NCBI GenBank assembly: GCA_964418745.1
Contig: CAYQMX010000010.1
Location: 62,001-126,000 of the forward strand
DNA length: 64,000 nt
Reading direction: 5' to 3'
Origin: Scleromatobacter sp964418745
GTDB taxonomy: Bacteria; Pseudomonadota; Gammaproteobacteria; Burkholderiales; Burkholderiaceae_C
Part shown: piece by piece, positions 1-8,840 of the stretch
Layout: every line of letters starts with the position of its first letter
Position numbering within the stretch: the first letter of the stretch is position 1
Program-made: the position numbers and the translations under genes
Notes under the pieces: generated by a model
Databases searched by the model: none
What the model was told of the DNA's origin: nothing
Seen by the model: only the letters and a program-made list of their open reading frames with translations

Positions 1-298
1 ACCAGCCGCCGGGCGGCACCCCGGTGAAGGTGAGCGGTACGCCGTGCACGGAGTCGTTGCTCATCTTCAACAGCCCGGAGATGACGCCGAACCAGAAGGT
101 CGGCGGGCGGCCGACCCGGCACAGGTATTCCCCCGTCTCGACGCCGACGACGCGAACGTCCGCCACCACGCGGGCCCGCTCACCCGCGTCGAGGCTGTGC
201 AGCCACGGGATGTCGTCGAGCTCGGCCGCGGTGGGCGCGCGGGCGCGCTGCATCAGCGAGCGCAACGGGGGGCTTGGAGGTCGTGTCTGCGATGGCAT
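1..298 (-). CDS. Crp/Fnr-family transcriptional regulator, N-terminal part
   Basis: The reverse strand is open from an ATG at 298 to the window edge, giving 99 residues of an incomplete protein. The N-terminal part has the look of a cyclic-nucleotide-binding (CRP/FNR effector) domain: LHSLDAGERARV, then GEYLCRVGRPPTFWFGVISG and a stretch ending GVPPGGW. The DNA-binding helix-turn-helix would lie beyond the left edge and is not seen. The gene diverges from the acyl-CoA ligase/ABC transporter operon across a 126-base gap containing a CRP-style palindrome, so it is probably the local regulator of that operon (inference). The ligand is unknown. Confidence 0.75.
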   Translation of the reverse strand, partial: MPSQTRPPSPPLRSLMQRARAPTAAELDDIPWLHSLDAGERARVVADVRVVGVETGEYLCRVGRPPTFWFGVISGLLKMSNDSVHGVPLTFTGVPPGGW

Positions 299-332
299 CG
301 AGGGAAACACCCGAGAGGGCTAGCCCTTGAAT

Positions 333-348
333 TGTCGTCAGAACGACA
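333..348. promoter_or_regulatory. CRP/FNR-style palindromic operator
   Basis: TGTCGT-CAGA-ACGACA is a perfect 6-bp inverted repeat with a 4-base spacer. Read as 5-6-5 (TGTCG-N6-CGACA) it has the geometry of a CRP-family dimer site. It sits in the divergent gap between the Crp/Fnr-type gene and the ligase/transporter operon, 77 bases upstream of the GTG start at 425. Binding is inferred. Confidence 0.5.
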
Positions 349-424
349 TCCTGGAGTCAAACTGGCTCCTACAGTCGGGCACGGGTCCGGTGTCACGGGC
401 CCGCCGAACCCGGAGGATGTCTGC

Positions 425-2371
425 GTGCAGGCCACCTTTCCCCGACTGATGCTGGATCACGCCCGCCGACGGCCCGAGGCCCCGGCGCTGCGCGAGAAGC
501 ACCTGGGCATCTGGCAGACCACGAGCTGGCGTGCGCTCGCCACCCTGGTCGGCGAGATCGCGGCCGGCCTGGCCGAAGCCGGCATGCGCCGCGACGACCA
601 TCTCATCGTGGTGGGCGAGAACCGCCCCCGGCTCTACGCCGCGATGCTCGCCGCGCAGGTGCTGGGCGCGGTGCCGATCCCGCTGTACCAGGACGCGGTC
701 GCCGACGAATTCGTGTTCCCGATCACCAACGCGGAAGTCGGCTTCGCCATCGTGGAGGACCAGGAACAGGTCGACAAGATGATCGAGGTGCGGGGCCGCT
801 GCACGCACCTCGGCCGGGTCTGGTACGACGATCCGCGCGGCCTGCGCCACTACGCCGAGCCCGGGCTGGCGCCACTGGACGCGCTGGTCGAGTCGGGGCG
901 CGCCTGGCTGGCGTCGCGGCCCGGCTGGCTCGAGGACGCGGTCGCCGAGGTCGGCGCCGACGACGTCGCCGCGATCTTCTTCACCTCGGGCACCACCGGC
1001 AACCCCAAGGGCGTGGTGCACACCCATCGCTCGCTGATCGCCAGCGCCCGCGCGGCCGCCGACTTCGACCGCCTCACCGACGCGGAGGAAGTGCTGGCCT
1101 ACCTGCCGCCCGCGTGGATCGGCCAGAACACCTTCTCCTATGCCCAGTGGCTGGCCTGCGGCTACGTGGTGAACTGCCCGGAATCGGCCAGCACGGTCAA
1201 CATCGACCTGAACGACATCGGACCGACCTACTACTTCGCGCCGCCCCGCGTCTTCGAGGGCCTGCTGACCACGGTCACGATCCGCATGGAAGACGCCAGC
1301 GCACCCAAGAAGTGGCTGTTCCGCCATTTCATGGCCGTGGCGCGCCGGGTCGGTCCGGCCCTTCTCGATGGCCGGCGCGTGGGCCTGGCGGATCGCCTGC
1401 ACCATGCGCTGGGCCAGCTGCTGATCTACGGACCGCTGCGCAACACGCTGGGGCTCTCGCGGGTGCGCGTGGCCTACACCGCGGGCGAGGCGATCGGGCC
1501 GGACCTGTTCACCTTCTACCGCTCGATCGGCATCAACCTCAAGCAGCTCTATGGCTCGACCGAGACCGCGGTGTTCGTGTGCGTCCAGCCCGACGACGAA
1601 GCGCGCGCAGACACGGTGGGGCTGCCCCTGAAGGGCGTCGAATTGCGCATCGACGACCGCGGCGAGATCTTCGTCAAGTCCCACGGCCTGCTGCGCGAGT
1701 ACTACCGCAACCCGGAGGCCACCGCCGAGGTGCTGACGGCCGACGGCTGGTTCCGCACCGGCGACGCCGGCTTCCTGGACGCGGGCGGCCACCTCAAGAT
1801 CATCGATCGCGCCAAGGATGTCGGCCGCCTCGCGGGCGGCCCGGACGACGGCGCGATGTTCGCGCCCAAGTACGTCGAGAACAAGCTGAAGTTCTTCCCG
1901 TACGTGAAGGAGGCGGTGGCCTACGGCGACCGCCGCGCGAGCGTCTGCGCGATGGTCAACATCGACTTCGAGGCGGTCGGCAACTGGGCCGAGAAGCGCA
2001 ACCTGGCCTACGCCGGCTACGCCGACCTGGCGCAGAAGCCCGAGGTGATCGAGCTGGTGCGCGACTGCGTCGAGAAGGTCAACGCCGACCTCGCGCGCGA
2101 CGACAAGCTGGCCGGCTCGCAGATCAGCCGCTTCCTCGTCCTGCACAAGGAACTCGACGCCGACGACGGCGAGCTCACCCGCACCCGCAAGGTGCGCCGC
2201 GGCTTCATCGCCGAACGCTACCAGGTGCTGGTCGACGCGCTCTATGCCGGCCTCGACCACCAGTACGTCGAGACGCCCGTGAAGTTCGAGGACGGGCGCA
2301 GCGGCATGGTGGCCGCCGACCTGAAGATCGTCGACACGAAGATATTTCCCGCTCTCAGGAAGGCGGCATGA
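425..2371 (+). CDS. AMP-forming acyl-CoA synthetase (long-chain FACS-like)
   Basis: This ANL-superfamily ligase of 648 residues would activate a carboxylic acid with ATP to an acyl-adenylate and then the CoA thioester. The P-loop motif FFTSGTTGNPKG lies at about residues 185-196. YGSTE (A5-like) and a GWFRTGDAG stretch (A7 region) follow. The length and the insert-rich middle resemble long-chain/FadD15-type enzymes. The GTG start at 425 is chosen because GGAGGA (412-417) lies 7 bases upstream and homology-like sequence begins there; the reading frame is open further upstream without meaning. It is the first gene of an operon with a complete branched-chain-type ABC importer, whose ATPase begins immediately after its stop. 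The substrate is not known; an imported organic acid is inferred. Confidence 0.88.
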   Translation: MQATFPRLMLDHARRRPEAPALREKHLGIWQTTSWRALATLVGEIAAGLAEAGMRRDDHLIVVGENRPRLYAAMLAAQVLGAVPIPLYQDAVADEFVFPITNAEVGFAIVEDQEQVDKMIEVRGRCTHLGRVWYDDPRGLRHYAEPGLAPLDALVESGRAWLASRPGWLEDAVAEVGADDVAAIFFTSGTTGNPKGVVHTHRSLIASARAAADFDRLTDAEEVLAYLPPAWIGQNTFSYAQWLACGYVVNCPESASTVNIDLNDIGPTYYFAPPRVFEGLLTTVTIRMEDASAPKKWLFRHFMAVARRVGPALLDGRRVGLADRLHHALGQLLIYGPLRNTLGLSRVRVAYTAGEAIGPDLFTFYRSIGINLKQLYGSTETAVFVCVQPDDEARADTVGLPLKGVELRIDDRGEIFVKSHGLLREYYRNPEATAEVLTADGWFRTGDAGFLDAGGHLKIIDRAKDVGRLAGGPDDGAMFAPKYVENKLKFFPYVKEAVAYGDRRASVCAMVNIDFEAVGNWAEKRNLAYAGYADLAQKPEVIELVRDCVEKVNADLARDDKLAGSQISRFLVLHKELDADDGELTRTRKVRRGFIAERYQVLVDALYAGLDHQYVETPVKFEDGRSGMVAADLKIVDTKIFPALRKAA

Positions 2372-3160
2372 ATGGCGACTGACCGCAAGATCGGCGACGT
2401 CGTCCTCGACGTCCGCAACATCAGCCTGTCGTTCGGCGGCGTGAAGGCGCTCAGCGACATCAGCTTCGACGTGCGCGAACACGAGATCCGCGCCATCATC
2501 GGCCCGAACGGCGCCGGCAAGAGCTCGATGCTCAACTGCATCAACGGCGTCTACATGCCGCAGGAAGGCGCGATCAGCTTTCGCGGCCGCACCTTCATGC
2601 ACATGAACTCGCGCCAGGTCGCCGAGATGGGGCTGGCGCGCACCTTCCAGAACCTGGCCCTGTTCAAGGGCATGAGCGTGCTCGACAACATCATGACCGG
2701 GCGCAACCTCAAGATGAAGTGCAACCTGTTCCAGCAGGCGATCCGCTGGGGCGCGGCCGAGCGCGAGGAATGCGCGCAGCGCGAGCAGGTCGAGCGCATC
2801 ATCGATTTCCTCGAGATCCAGCCCTATCGCAAGACGCCGGTCGGCCGCCTGTCGTACGGCCTGCAGAAGCGCGTGGACCTCGGCCGCGCGCTGGCCATGG
2901 AGCCGTCCCTGCTGCTGCTCGACGAGCCGATGGCCGGCATGAACGTGGAGGAGAAGCAGGACATGAGCCGCTTCATCCTCGACCTCAACGACGAGTTCGG
3001 CACCACCATCGTGCTCATCGAGCACGACATGGGCGTGGTGATGGACATCAGCGATCGCGTCGTCGTCCTGGACTACGGCCGCAAGATCGGCGACGGCGCG
3101 CCCGACGAGGTGCGCCTGGACCCGGACGTGATCAGCGCCTACCTCGGGACGACACACTGA
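2372..3160 (+). CDS. livG: Branched-chain-type ABC transporter ATPase (LivG family)
   Basis: The product has 262 residues and is one of the two nucleotide-binding subunits of a HAAT-type importer. Walker A is GPNGAGKSS near residue 44, the signature region is RLSYGLQKRVDLGRAL, and Walker B is LLLLDEPMAGM near residue 185. The C-terminal IEHDMGVVMDISDRV stretch is typical of LivG. Its ATG directly follows the ligase stop and its own stop overlaps the next start (TGATG), which implies translational coupling. The symbol follows the family; the substrate is probably not a branched-chain amino acid, given the flanking CoA ligases. Confidence 0.9.
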   Translation: MATDRKIGDVVLDVRNISLSFGGVKALSDISFDVREHEIRAIIGPNGAGKSSMLNCINGVYMPQEGAISFRGRTFMHMNSRQVAEMGLARTFQNLALFKGMSVLDNIMTGRNLKMKCNLFQQAIRWGAAEREECAQREQVERIIDFLEIQPYRKTPVGRLSYGLQKRVDLGRALAMEPSLLLLDEPMAGMNVEEKQDMSRFILDLNDEFGTTIVLIEHDMGVVMDISDRVVVLDYGRKIGDGAPDEVRLDPDVISAYLGTTH

Positions 3161-4089
3161 TGGGATTCTTCCTCGAAACCCTCTTCGGCGGCCTGATGTC
3201 GGGCATGCTCTATTCGCTGGTCGCGCTCGGCTTCGTGCTGATCTACAAGGCCAGCGGCGTGTTCAATTTCGCGCAGGGCGCGATGGTGCTGTTCGCCGCG
3301 CTGGCGATGGCCCGCTTCTACGAGTGGATCCCCCACCTGCTGGGCTTCGACAACAAGGTCCTGGCGAACCTGCTCGCGTTCGGCGCCGCCGTGCTGGTGA
3401 TGATCGCGGTGGCCTGGCTGATCGAGCGGCTGTGCCTGCGCCACCTGGTCAACCAGGAGCACATCACGCTGCTGATGGCCACGCTGGGCGTGTCCTACTT
3501 CCTCGAGGGCTTCGGCCAGGTGCTGTTCGGATCGGACATCTACAAGATCGACATCGGCATGCCCAAGGATCCGGTGATCGTGCTGGAGCGGGTGTTCCAG
3601 GGCGGCCTGCTGATCAACCAGGAAGACCTGTACGCGGCCGCGATCGCCGCCGCACTGGTGTTCGCGCTGACGCTGTTCTTCCAGAAGACGGCCACCGGCC
3701 GCGCGCTGCGCGCGGTCGCCGACGACCACCAGGCGGCGCAGTCCATCGGCATCCCGCTCGGGCGCATCTGGATCATCGTCTGGTCGGTCGCCGGCTTCGT
3801 GGCGCTGGTGGCCGGGGCGATCTGGGGCAGCAAGCTGGGCGTGCAGTTCTCGCTCTCGCTGGTCGCGCTGAAGGCGCTGCCGGTGGTCATCCTGGGCGGC
3901 CTCACCTCGGTGCCGGGCGCGATCATCGGCGGCCTGATCATCGGCGTCGGCGAGAAGCTGTCCGAGATCTACATCGGCCCGATGTTCGGCGGCGGGATCG
4001 AGATCTGGTTCGCCTACGTGCTGGCGCTCGTGTTCCTGCTGGTGCGGCCGCAAGGGCTGTTCGGCGAAAAGATCATCGATCGGGTCTGA
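3160..4089 (+). CDS. livH: Branched-chain-type ABC transporter permease (LivH family)
   Basis: This is a 309-residue, strongly hydrophobic inner-membrane protein of the LivH family. It begins MGFFLETLFGGLMSGMLYSL, with the characteristic ALGFVLIYKASGVFNFAQG near residue 30. Late segments include ALPVVILGGLTSVPGAIIGG, the coupling-loop region of this family. The start is the ATG at 3160, sharing one base with the livG stop; longer upstream frames run over livG and are rejected. Together with the next gene it would form the permease heterodimer. Confidence 0.9.
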   Translation: MGFFLETLFGGLMSGMLYSLVALGFVLIYKASGVFNFAQGAMVLFAALAMARFYEWIPHLLGFDNKVLANLLAFGAAVLVMIAVAWLIERLCLRHLVNQEHITLLMATLGVSYFLEGFGQVLFGSDIYKIDIGMPKDPVIVLERVFQGGLLINQEDLYAAAIAAALVFALTLFFQKTATGRALRAVADDHQAAQSIGIPLGRIWIIVWSVAGFVALVAGAIWGSKLGVQFSLSLVALKALPVVILGGLTSVPGAIIGGLIIGVGEKLSEIYIGPMFGGGIEIWFAYVLALVFLLVRPQGLFGEKIIDRV

Positions 4090-4090
4090 C

Positions 4091-5155
4091 ATGTTGTACC
4101 GCGAGAACGGCCAGTTCAAGTCGACCTATCGGGCCGACCAGCAGATATTCCCCATCCTGCAGGATCGGATCGCGATCGGGCTGTTCCTGTTCGCGGCCTT
4201 CGCCGTCGTGCCGATGCTCGCCTCCGAGTACCTGCTGCGCGCCATCCTCGTGCCCTTCCTGATCCTGTCGCTGGCCGCGCTCGGCCTGAACATCCTCGTG
4301 GGCTACTGCGGCCAGATCTCGCTCGGTACCGGCGCGTTCATGGCGATCGGCGCCTACGCGGCCTACAACTTCGAGGTGCGCATCCCGGGCATGCCGCTGC
4401 TGGTCGCGCTGCTGCTGGGGGGGGCCTGCAGCACCGCGGTGGGCGTGCTGTTCGGCATTCCGAGCCTGCGCATCAAGGGCCTGTACCTGGCGGTGGCGAC
4501 GCTGGCGGCGCAGTTCTTCACCGACTGGGCCTTCCTGCGCATCCGCTGGTTCACCAACGATTCCTCGTCCGGATCGGTCAGCGTGGCGAGCCTGGACATC
4601 TTCGGCCTGGCCATCGATTCGCCGGCGCGCAAGTACCTGCTCTGCCTGGCCTTCCTGGTCGTCTTCGCGCTGCTCGCCAAGAACCTGGTGCGCGGTGCGA
4701 TCGGGCGCGAATGGATGGCGATCCGGGACATGGACGTCGCCGCGGCGGTGATCGGCATCCGGCCGGTCTACGCCAAGCTCACGGCCTTCGCGGTCAGCAG
4801 CTTCATCGTCGGGGTGGCGGGCGCGCTGTGGGGCTTCGTGCACCTGGGTTCGTGGGAGCCGGCGGCGTTCAACATCGACCGCTCGTTCCAGCTGCTGTTC
4901 ATGGTCATCATCGGCGGCATGGGCTCGATCATGGGCAGCTTCTTCGGCGCCGCCTTCATCGTCGTGCTGCCCGTCATCCTCGACGCCCTGCCGCGCTGGT
5001 TCGGCCTGAACGTCGACACCGCGCTGTCGGCGCACCTGACCTACATGATCTTCGGCGCGCTCATCGTCTTCTTCCTGATCGTCGAGCCCCACGGCATGGC
5101 CCGCCTGTGGTCGACGGGCAAGGAAAAGCTGCGCCTGTGGCCGTTCCCGCACTGA
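4091..5155 (+). CDS. livM: Branched-chain-type ABC transporter permease (LivM family)
   Basis: This second permease has 354 residues. Multiple membrane segments are visible, including LSLAALGLNILVGYCGQISLGTG, which is diagnostic for LivM proteins. A later segment, LFMVIIGGMGSIMGSFFGAA, is the counterpart of the LivH coupling region. The gene starts one base after the livH stop. The cytoplasmic N-terminal leader of roughly 25 residues (MLYRENGQFKSTYRADQQIF) is typical of the aromatic-acid type subgroup. It acts in the inner membrane with LivH, LivG and LivF. Confidence 0.9.
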   Translation: MLYRENGQFKSTYRADQQIFPILQDRIAIGLFLFAAFAVVPMLASEYLLRAILVPFLILSLAALGLNILVGYCGQISLGTGAFMAIGAYAAYNFEVRIPGMPLLVALLLGGACSTAVGVLFGIPSLRIKGLYLAVATLAAQFFTDWAFLRIRWFTNDSSSGSVSVASLDIFGLAIDSPARKYLLCLAFLVVFALLAKNLVRGAIGREWMAIRDMDVAAAVIGIRPVYAKLTAFAVSSFIVGVAGALWGFVHLGSWEPAAFNIDRSFQLLFMVIIGGMGSIMGSFFGAAFIVVLPVILDALPRWFGLNVDTALSAHLTYMIFGALIVFFLIVEPHGMARLWSTGKEKLRLWPFPH

Positions 5156-5201
5156 AGCGCGCCGCCCGATTTCTTCGACACCAAAAGAGCAGGAGACAAG
5201 C

Positions 5202-6530
5202 ATGAACCTCAAGTCACTCGCATCGATCGCCGGCCTCGCCGCCGCCACCCTCCTCGCACCGTCCGCCGGCGCGCAGGCGCCCGCCAAGGAGCAGTTCTTC
5301 CCGTTGCTGGTCTATCGCACCGGCCCCTACGCGCCGAACGGCACGCCGTGGGCCAACGGCAAGCAGGACTACCTGAAGATGATCAACGCCCGCGACGGCG
5401 GGGTCAACGGCGTGAAGCTGAGCTTCGAGGAATGCGAGACCGGCTACGCGACCGACAAGGGCGTCGAGTGCTACGAGCGGCTCAAGAGCCACCCCGGCGT
5501 CGCGTTGTTCGATCCGCAGGCCACCGGCATCACCTTCGCGCTCACCGCCAAGGTCGCCACCGACAAGATCCCGCTGATCACGCTCGGCTACGGCCTGGCG
5601 GCGTCGCAGGACGGCGGCGTGTTCAAGTGGAACTTCCCGCTGATGGGCAGCTACTGGACGGCCGCCGACATGCTGATCCAGACGATCGCGAAGAAGGAAG
5701 GCGGCTTCGACAAGCTCAAGGGCAAGAAGATCGCCCTGGTCTACCACGACTCGCCCTTCGGCAAGGAGCCGATGCCGCTGCTCGAGGAGCGCGCCAAGAT
5801 GCACGGCTTCGAGCTGGTCAAGATTCCGGTCACGGCGCCCGGCGTCGAGCAGAAGTCGGCCTGGCTGCAGGTGCGCCAGCAGCATCCCGACTACGTGCTG
5901 CTGTGGGGCTGGGGCGTGATGAACTCGACCGCGCTGAAGGAAGCGCAGGCCACCGGCTTCCCGCGCGAGAAGATGTACGGCGTCTGGTGGTCGGGCGCCG
6001 AGCCCGACGTCAAGGACGTGGGCGACGGCGCGAAGGGCTACAACGCGCTGAACCTCAATTCGTTCGGCCAGGATTCCAAGGTCATGCAGGACATCCTGAA
6101 GTACGTCCATGCCAAGGGCCAGGGCAGCGGTCCGAAGGACGAGGTCGGCTCGGTCCTCTACACGCGCGGCGTCATCATCCAGATGCTGGGCGTCGAGGCC
6201 GTGCGGCGCGCGCAGGAGCGCTACGGCAAGGGCAAGGTCATGACGGGCGACCAGGTGCGTTGGGGCCTCGAGAACCTGGCACTCGACCAGAAGAAGCTCG
6301 ATGGCCTGGGATTCGCCGGCGCGATGCGGCCGCTGTCCACCTCGTGCCAGGACCACATGGGCTCGACCTGGGCCCGCCTCGAGACCTGGGACGGCGCGAA
6401 GTGGAACTTCACGTCCGACTGGCTCCAGGCCGACGACCAGATCCTCAAGCCCATGGTGCGGGCCGCGGCCGACAAGTACGCCGCCGAGAAGAAGCTCGCC
6501 CGCCGCGAACCGGCCGACTGCCAGAGCTGA
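5202..6530 (+). CDS. ABC transporter substrate-binding protein (Leu/Ile/Val-binding type)
   Basis: The product is a 442-residue periplasmic binding protein with a Sec signal peptide (MNLKSLASIAGLAAATLLAP, cleavage probably after SAGAQA). The mature start EQFFPLLVYRTGPYAPNG is that of the large HAAT binding proteins that accompany CoA-ligase-linked transporters. It lies 46 bases downstream of livM with AGGAG at 5190-5194, and 7 bases upstream of livF. It would capture the substrate for LivGHMF. The sequence alone does not reveal the ligand; an aromatic or other carboxylic acid is an inference from the two flanking ligases. Confidence 0.88.
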   Translation: MNLKSLASIAGLAAATLLAPSAGAQAPAKEQFFPLLVYRTGPYAPNGTPWANGKQDYLKMINARDGGVNGVKLSFEECETGYATDKGVECYERLKSHPGVALFDPQATGITFALTAKVATDKIPLITLGYGLAASQDGGVFKWNFPLMGSYWTAADMLIQTIAKKEGGFDKLKGKKIALVYHDSPFGKEPMPLLEERAKMHGFELVKIPVTAPGVEQKSAWLQVRQQHPDYVLLWGWGVMNSTALKEAQATGFPREKMYGVWWSGAEPDVKDVGDGAKGYNALNLNSFGQDSKVMQDILKYVHAKGQGSGPKDEVGSVLYTRGVIIQMLGVEAVRRAQERYGKGKVMTGDQVRWGLENLALDQKKLDGLGFAGAMRPLSTSCQDHMGSTWARLETWDGAKWNFTSDWLQADDQILKPMVRAAADKYAAEKKLARREPADCQS

Positions 6531-6537
6531 GGCGAGC

Positions 6538-7350
6538 ATGGGCACCGGCAAGGTTCTCCTGGACGTCAACGGGATCGAGGTGATCTACAACCACGTGATC
6601 CTCGTGCTCAAGGGCGTCTCGCTGCAGGTGCCGCAGGGGCGGGTCGTCGCGCTGATGGGGGGCAACGGCGCCGGCAAGACGACGACCCTGCGCGCCATCA
6701 GCAACCTGCTGGCCGGCGAACGCGGCGCGGTGACCAAGGGCACGATCGAACTGCGCGGCGACCGCGTGGAGAGCCTGGGCACCGCTGAAATGGTCAACCG
6801 CGGCGTCGTCCAGGTGATGGAAGGCCGGCACTGCTTCGCGCACCTGACGATCGAGGAGAACCTCATGACCGGTGCGTTCACGCGCCGCGACGGGCGCGCC
6901 GCCGTCGCGGCCACCCTGGAAAAGGTCTACACCTACTTCCCGCGCCTGAAGGTCCGGCGCACGTCGCAGGCCGCGTACACCTCGGGCGGCGAGCAGCAGA
7001 TGTGCGCGATCGGCCGGGCGCTGATGGCCAACCCGAGCATGGTGCTGCTCGACGAGCCCTCCATGGGCCTGGCGCCGCTGATCGTCGAGGAGGTCTTCGA
7101 GATCGTGCGCGACCTGAACCAGCGCGAGGGCGTCACCTTCCTGCTCGCCGAGCAGAACACCAACATGGCCCTGCGCTACGCCGACTACGGCTACATCCTC
7201 GAGAACGGCCGCATCGTCATGGACGGTGCCGCCGACGCGCTGCGCGAGAACGCCGACGTCAAGGAGTTCTACCTGGGCATGGGCGGCGGCGATCGCCAGA
7301 GCTTCCGCGACGTCAAGAGCTATCGCCGCCGCAAGCGCTGGCTGACCTGA
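6538..7350 (+). CDS. livF: Branched-chain-type ABC transporter ATPase (LivF family)
   Basis: The second nucleotide-binding subunit has 270 residues. Walker A is GGNGAGKTTT near residue 41, the signature is TSGGEQQMCAIGRAL, and Walker B with D-loop is MVLLDEPSMGLAP, exactly as in LivF proteins. The ATG at 6538 lies just after the binding-protein stop. The C-terminal tail, ending in a run of basic residues (SYRRRKRW), is longer than in classic LivF. The gene completes the importer; a PaaK-like ligase follows 33 bases downstream. Confidence 0.9.
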   Translation: MGTGKVLLDVNGIEVIYNHVILVLKGVSLQVPQGRVVALMGGNGAGKTTTLRAISNLLAGERGAVTKGTIELRGDRVESLGTAEMVNRGVVQVMEGRHCFAHLTIEENLMTGAFTRRDGRAAVAATLEKVYTYFPRLKVRRTSQAAYTSGGEQQMCAIGRALMANPSMVLLDEPSMGLAPLIVEEVFEIVRDLNQREGVTFLLAEQNTNMALRYADYGYILENGRIVMDGAADALRENADVKEFYLGMGGGDRQSFRDVKSYRRRKRWLT

Positions 7351-7383
7351 GCGCCGACTGGCCGCCACGACGAGGACCCGACG

Positions 7384-8664
7384 ATGATCTCCCCCGACCC
7401 TTACGACGCGCTCGAGACGCGCTCCCCGGATGCGCGCGAGCACGCCCTGATGCACGCGCTCGCGCTGCAGGTGGCGCACGCCCAGGCCGCGGCGCCGGCC
7501 TTCGCCGCCAGCCTGGCCGGCATCGACGCGGCGCAGGTGACCACCCGCGCGGCGCTGGCGCGGCTGCCGGTGCTGCGCAAGCATGAATTGCTGGAGCGCC
7601 AGCATGCCGCCGACGCGCCGGATCTCTTCGGCGGCCACGCCACCGTGGGCTGGGGCCCGGTCGCCGCCGCCCGCCGCGCGCTGCGCGTGTTCGAGTCACC
7701 GGGCATGCTGCACGAGCCCGAAGGCCGGGGCAGCGACTACTGGCGCATGGCGCGCGCGCTGCACGCCGCCGGCCTGCGCGGCGGCGACCTGGTGCACAAC
7801 AGCTTCAGCTACCACTTCACACCCGCCGGCGCGATGATGGAAAGCGGCGCCTTCGCGCTCGGCTGCACCGTCTTCCCGGCCGGCACCGGCCAGACGGAGC
7901 AGCAGGTCCGCGCCCTCGCGGCCTGCGGCTCGAACGCCTACATCGGCACGCCCAGCTTCCTGAAGATCCTGCTGGAGAAGGCCGATTCGCTGGGCATCGC
8001 GCTGCCGACGCTGACCAAGGCCTCGGTGGGCGCGGAAGCCTTCCCGCCCAGCCTGCGCGACTGGCTGGCGGCGCGCGGCGTGATGGCCTACCAGAGCTAC
8101 GCGACCGCGGACCTGGGCCTGATCGCCTACGAGACCGCGGCGCGCGAGGGCCTGGTGCTCGACGAGGACATCATCGTCGAGATCGTGCGTCCCGGCACGG
8201 GCGAGCCGCTGCCCGAGGGCGAGGTCGGCGAGGTGGTCGTCACCACGCTCAATCCCGACTACCCGCTGATCCGCTTCGGCACCGGCGACCTGTCCGCCAT
8301 CCTGCCCGGGACGTGCCCGACCGGTCGCACGCAGCAGCGCATCCGGGGCTGGCTCGGGCGCGCCGACCAGACTGCGAAGGTGCGCGGCATGTTCGTGCAC
8401 CCGTCGCAGGTGGCCGAGATCGCCCGCCGCCATCCGCAGGTCGTCCGCACGCGCCTGGTGGTCAGCGGGGCCATGGCCGAGGATCGCCTGACGCTGATGG
8501 CCGAGGTCGCCGGCGCCGGCCTGCCAGCCGTCGACGGCCTGGCGCAGCGCATCGCCGAGACGGTGCGCGACGTCACGAAGCTGCGCGCCGAGGTGTCGCT
8601 GTGCGCGCCCGGCAGCCTGCCCAACGACGGCAAGGTCATCGCCGACGAGCGCGATTACGGATGA
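7384..8664 (+). CDS. Phenylacetate-CoA ligase-like AMP-binding enzyme
   Basis: This 426-residue ANL enzyme of the PaaK branch carries GTPSFLKILLEKADSLG in the middle, SYATADLGLIAYE as the adenylate motif, and a C-terminal GRADQTAKVRGMFVHP lid segment. PaaK enzymes form aryl-CoA from aryl acids with ATP. It ends the operon that began with a long-chain-type acyl-CoA ligase, so the cluster holds two different CoA ligases around one importer. The gene follows livF by 33 bases and is followed by a large GC-rich stem-loop. Phenylacetate itself is not implied, because no paa ring-oxidation genes are seen. Confidence 0.82.
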   Translation: MISPDPYDALETRSPDAREHALMHALALQVAHAQAAAPAFAASLAGIDAAQVTTRAALARLPVLRKHELLERQHAADAPDLFGGHATVGWGPVAAARRALRVFESPGMLHEPEGRGSDYWRMARALHAAGLRGGDLVHNSFSYHFTPAGAMMESGAFALGCTVFPAGTGQTEQQVRALAACGSNAYIGTPSFLKILLEKADSLGIALPTLTKASVGAEAFPPSLRDWLAARGVMAYQSYATADLGLIAYETAAREGLVLDEDIIVEIVRPGTGEPLPEGEVGEVVVTTLNPDYPLIRFGTGDLSAILPGTCPTGRTQQRIRGWLGRADQTAKVRGMFVHPSQVAEIARRHPQVVRTRLVVSGAMAEDRLTLMAEVAGAGLPAVDGLAQRIAETVRDVTKLRAEVSLCAPGSLPNDGKVIADERDYG

Positions 8665-8668
8665 GCCC

Positions 8669-8710
8669 GGGCAGGCGCAGCGACCGGGTTCGACCCGGGG
8701 CTGCGTGCCC
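8669..8710 (+). terminator. GC-rich stem-loop after the transporter operon
   Basis: Four bases after the PaaK-like stop, CCGGGT-TCG-ACCCGG (8684-8698) forms a perfect hairpin. It is nested inside an outer stem: GGGCA..CGCAGC pairs with GCTGCG..TGCCC at 8700-8710. There is no U-tract, so it is either a factor-assisted terminator or an mRNA 3' end stabiliser. Confidence 0.45.
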
Positions 8711-8840
8711 GCCGGGTGGCGCGCGCGGACGCCGACTGGCCCTTCGGAGCCACATCCGCGCATTTCCATCGGCCCCGCGCCTACAATCGCGGGGTCCGCA
8801 GCAGTCGCTGCGGCATGAACATCAAGGTATTCGAACACTC

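Noticed and set aside
338..3157. Very long minus-strand open frame (939 codons) opposite the ligase and livG
   Set aside because: It is an antisense shadow caused by high GC at third positions. The plus-strand genes carry clear family motifs, and this frame is a featureless run of Ala, Arg, Asp, His and Leu.
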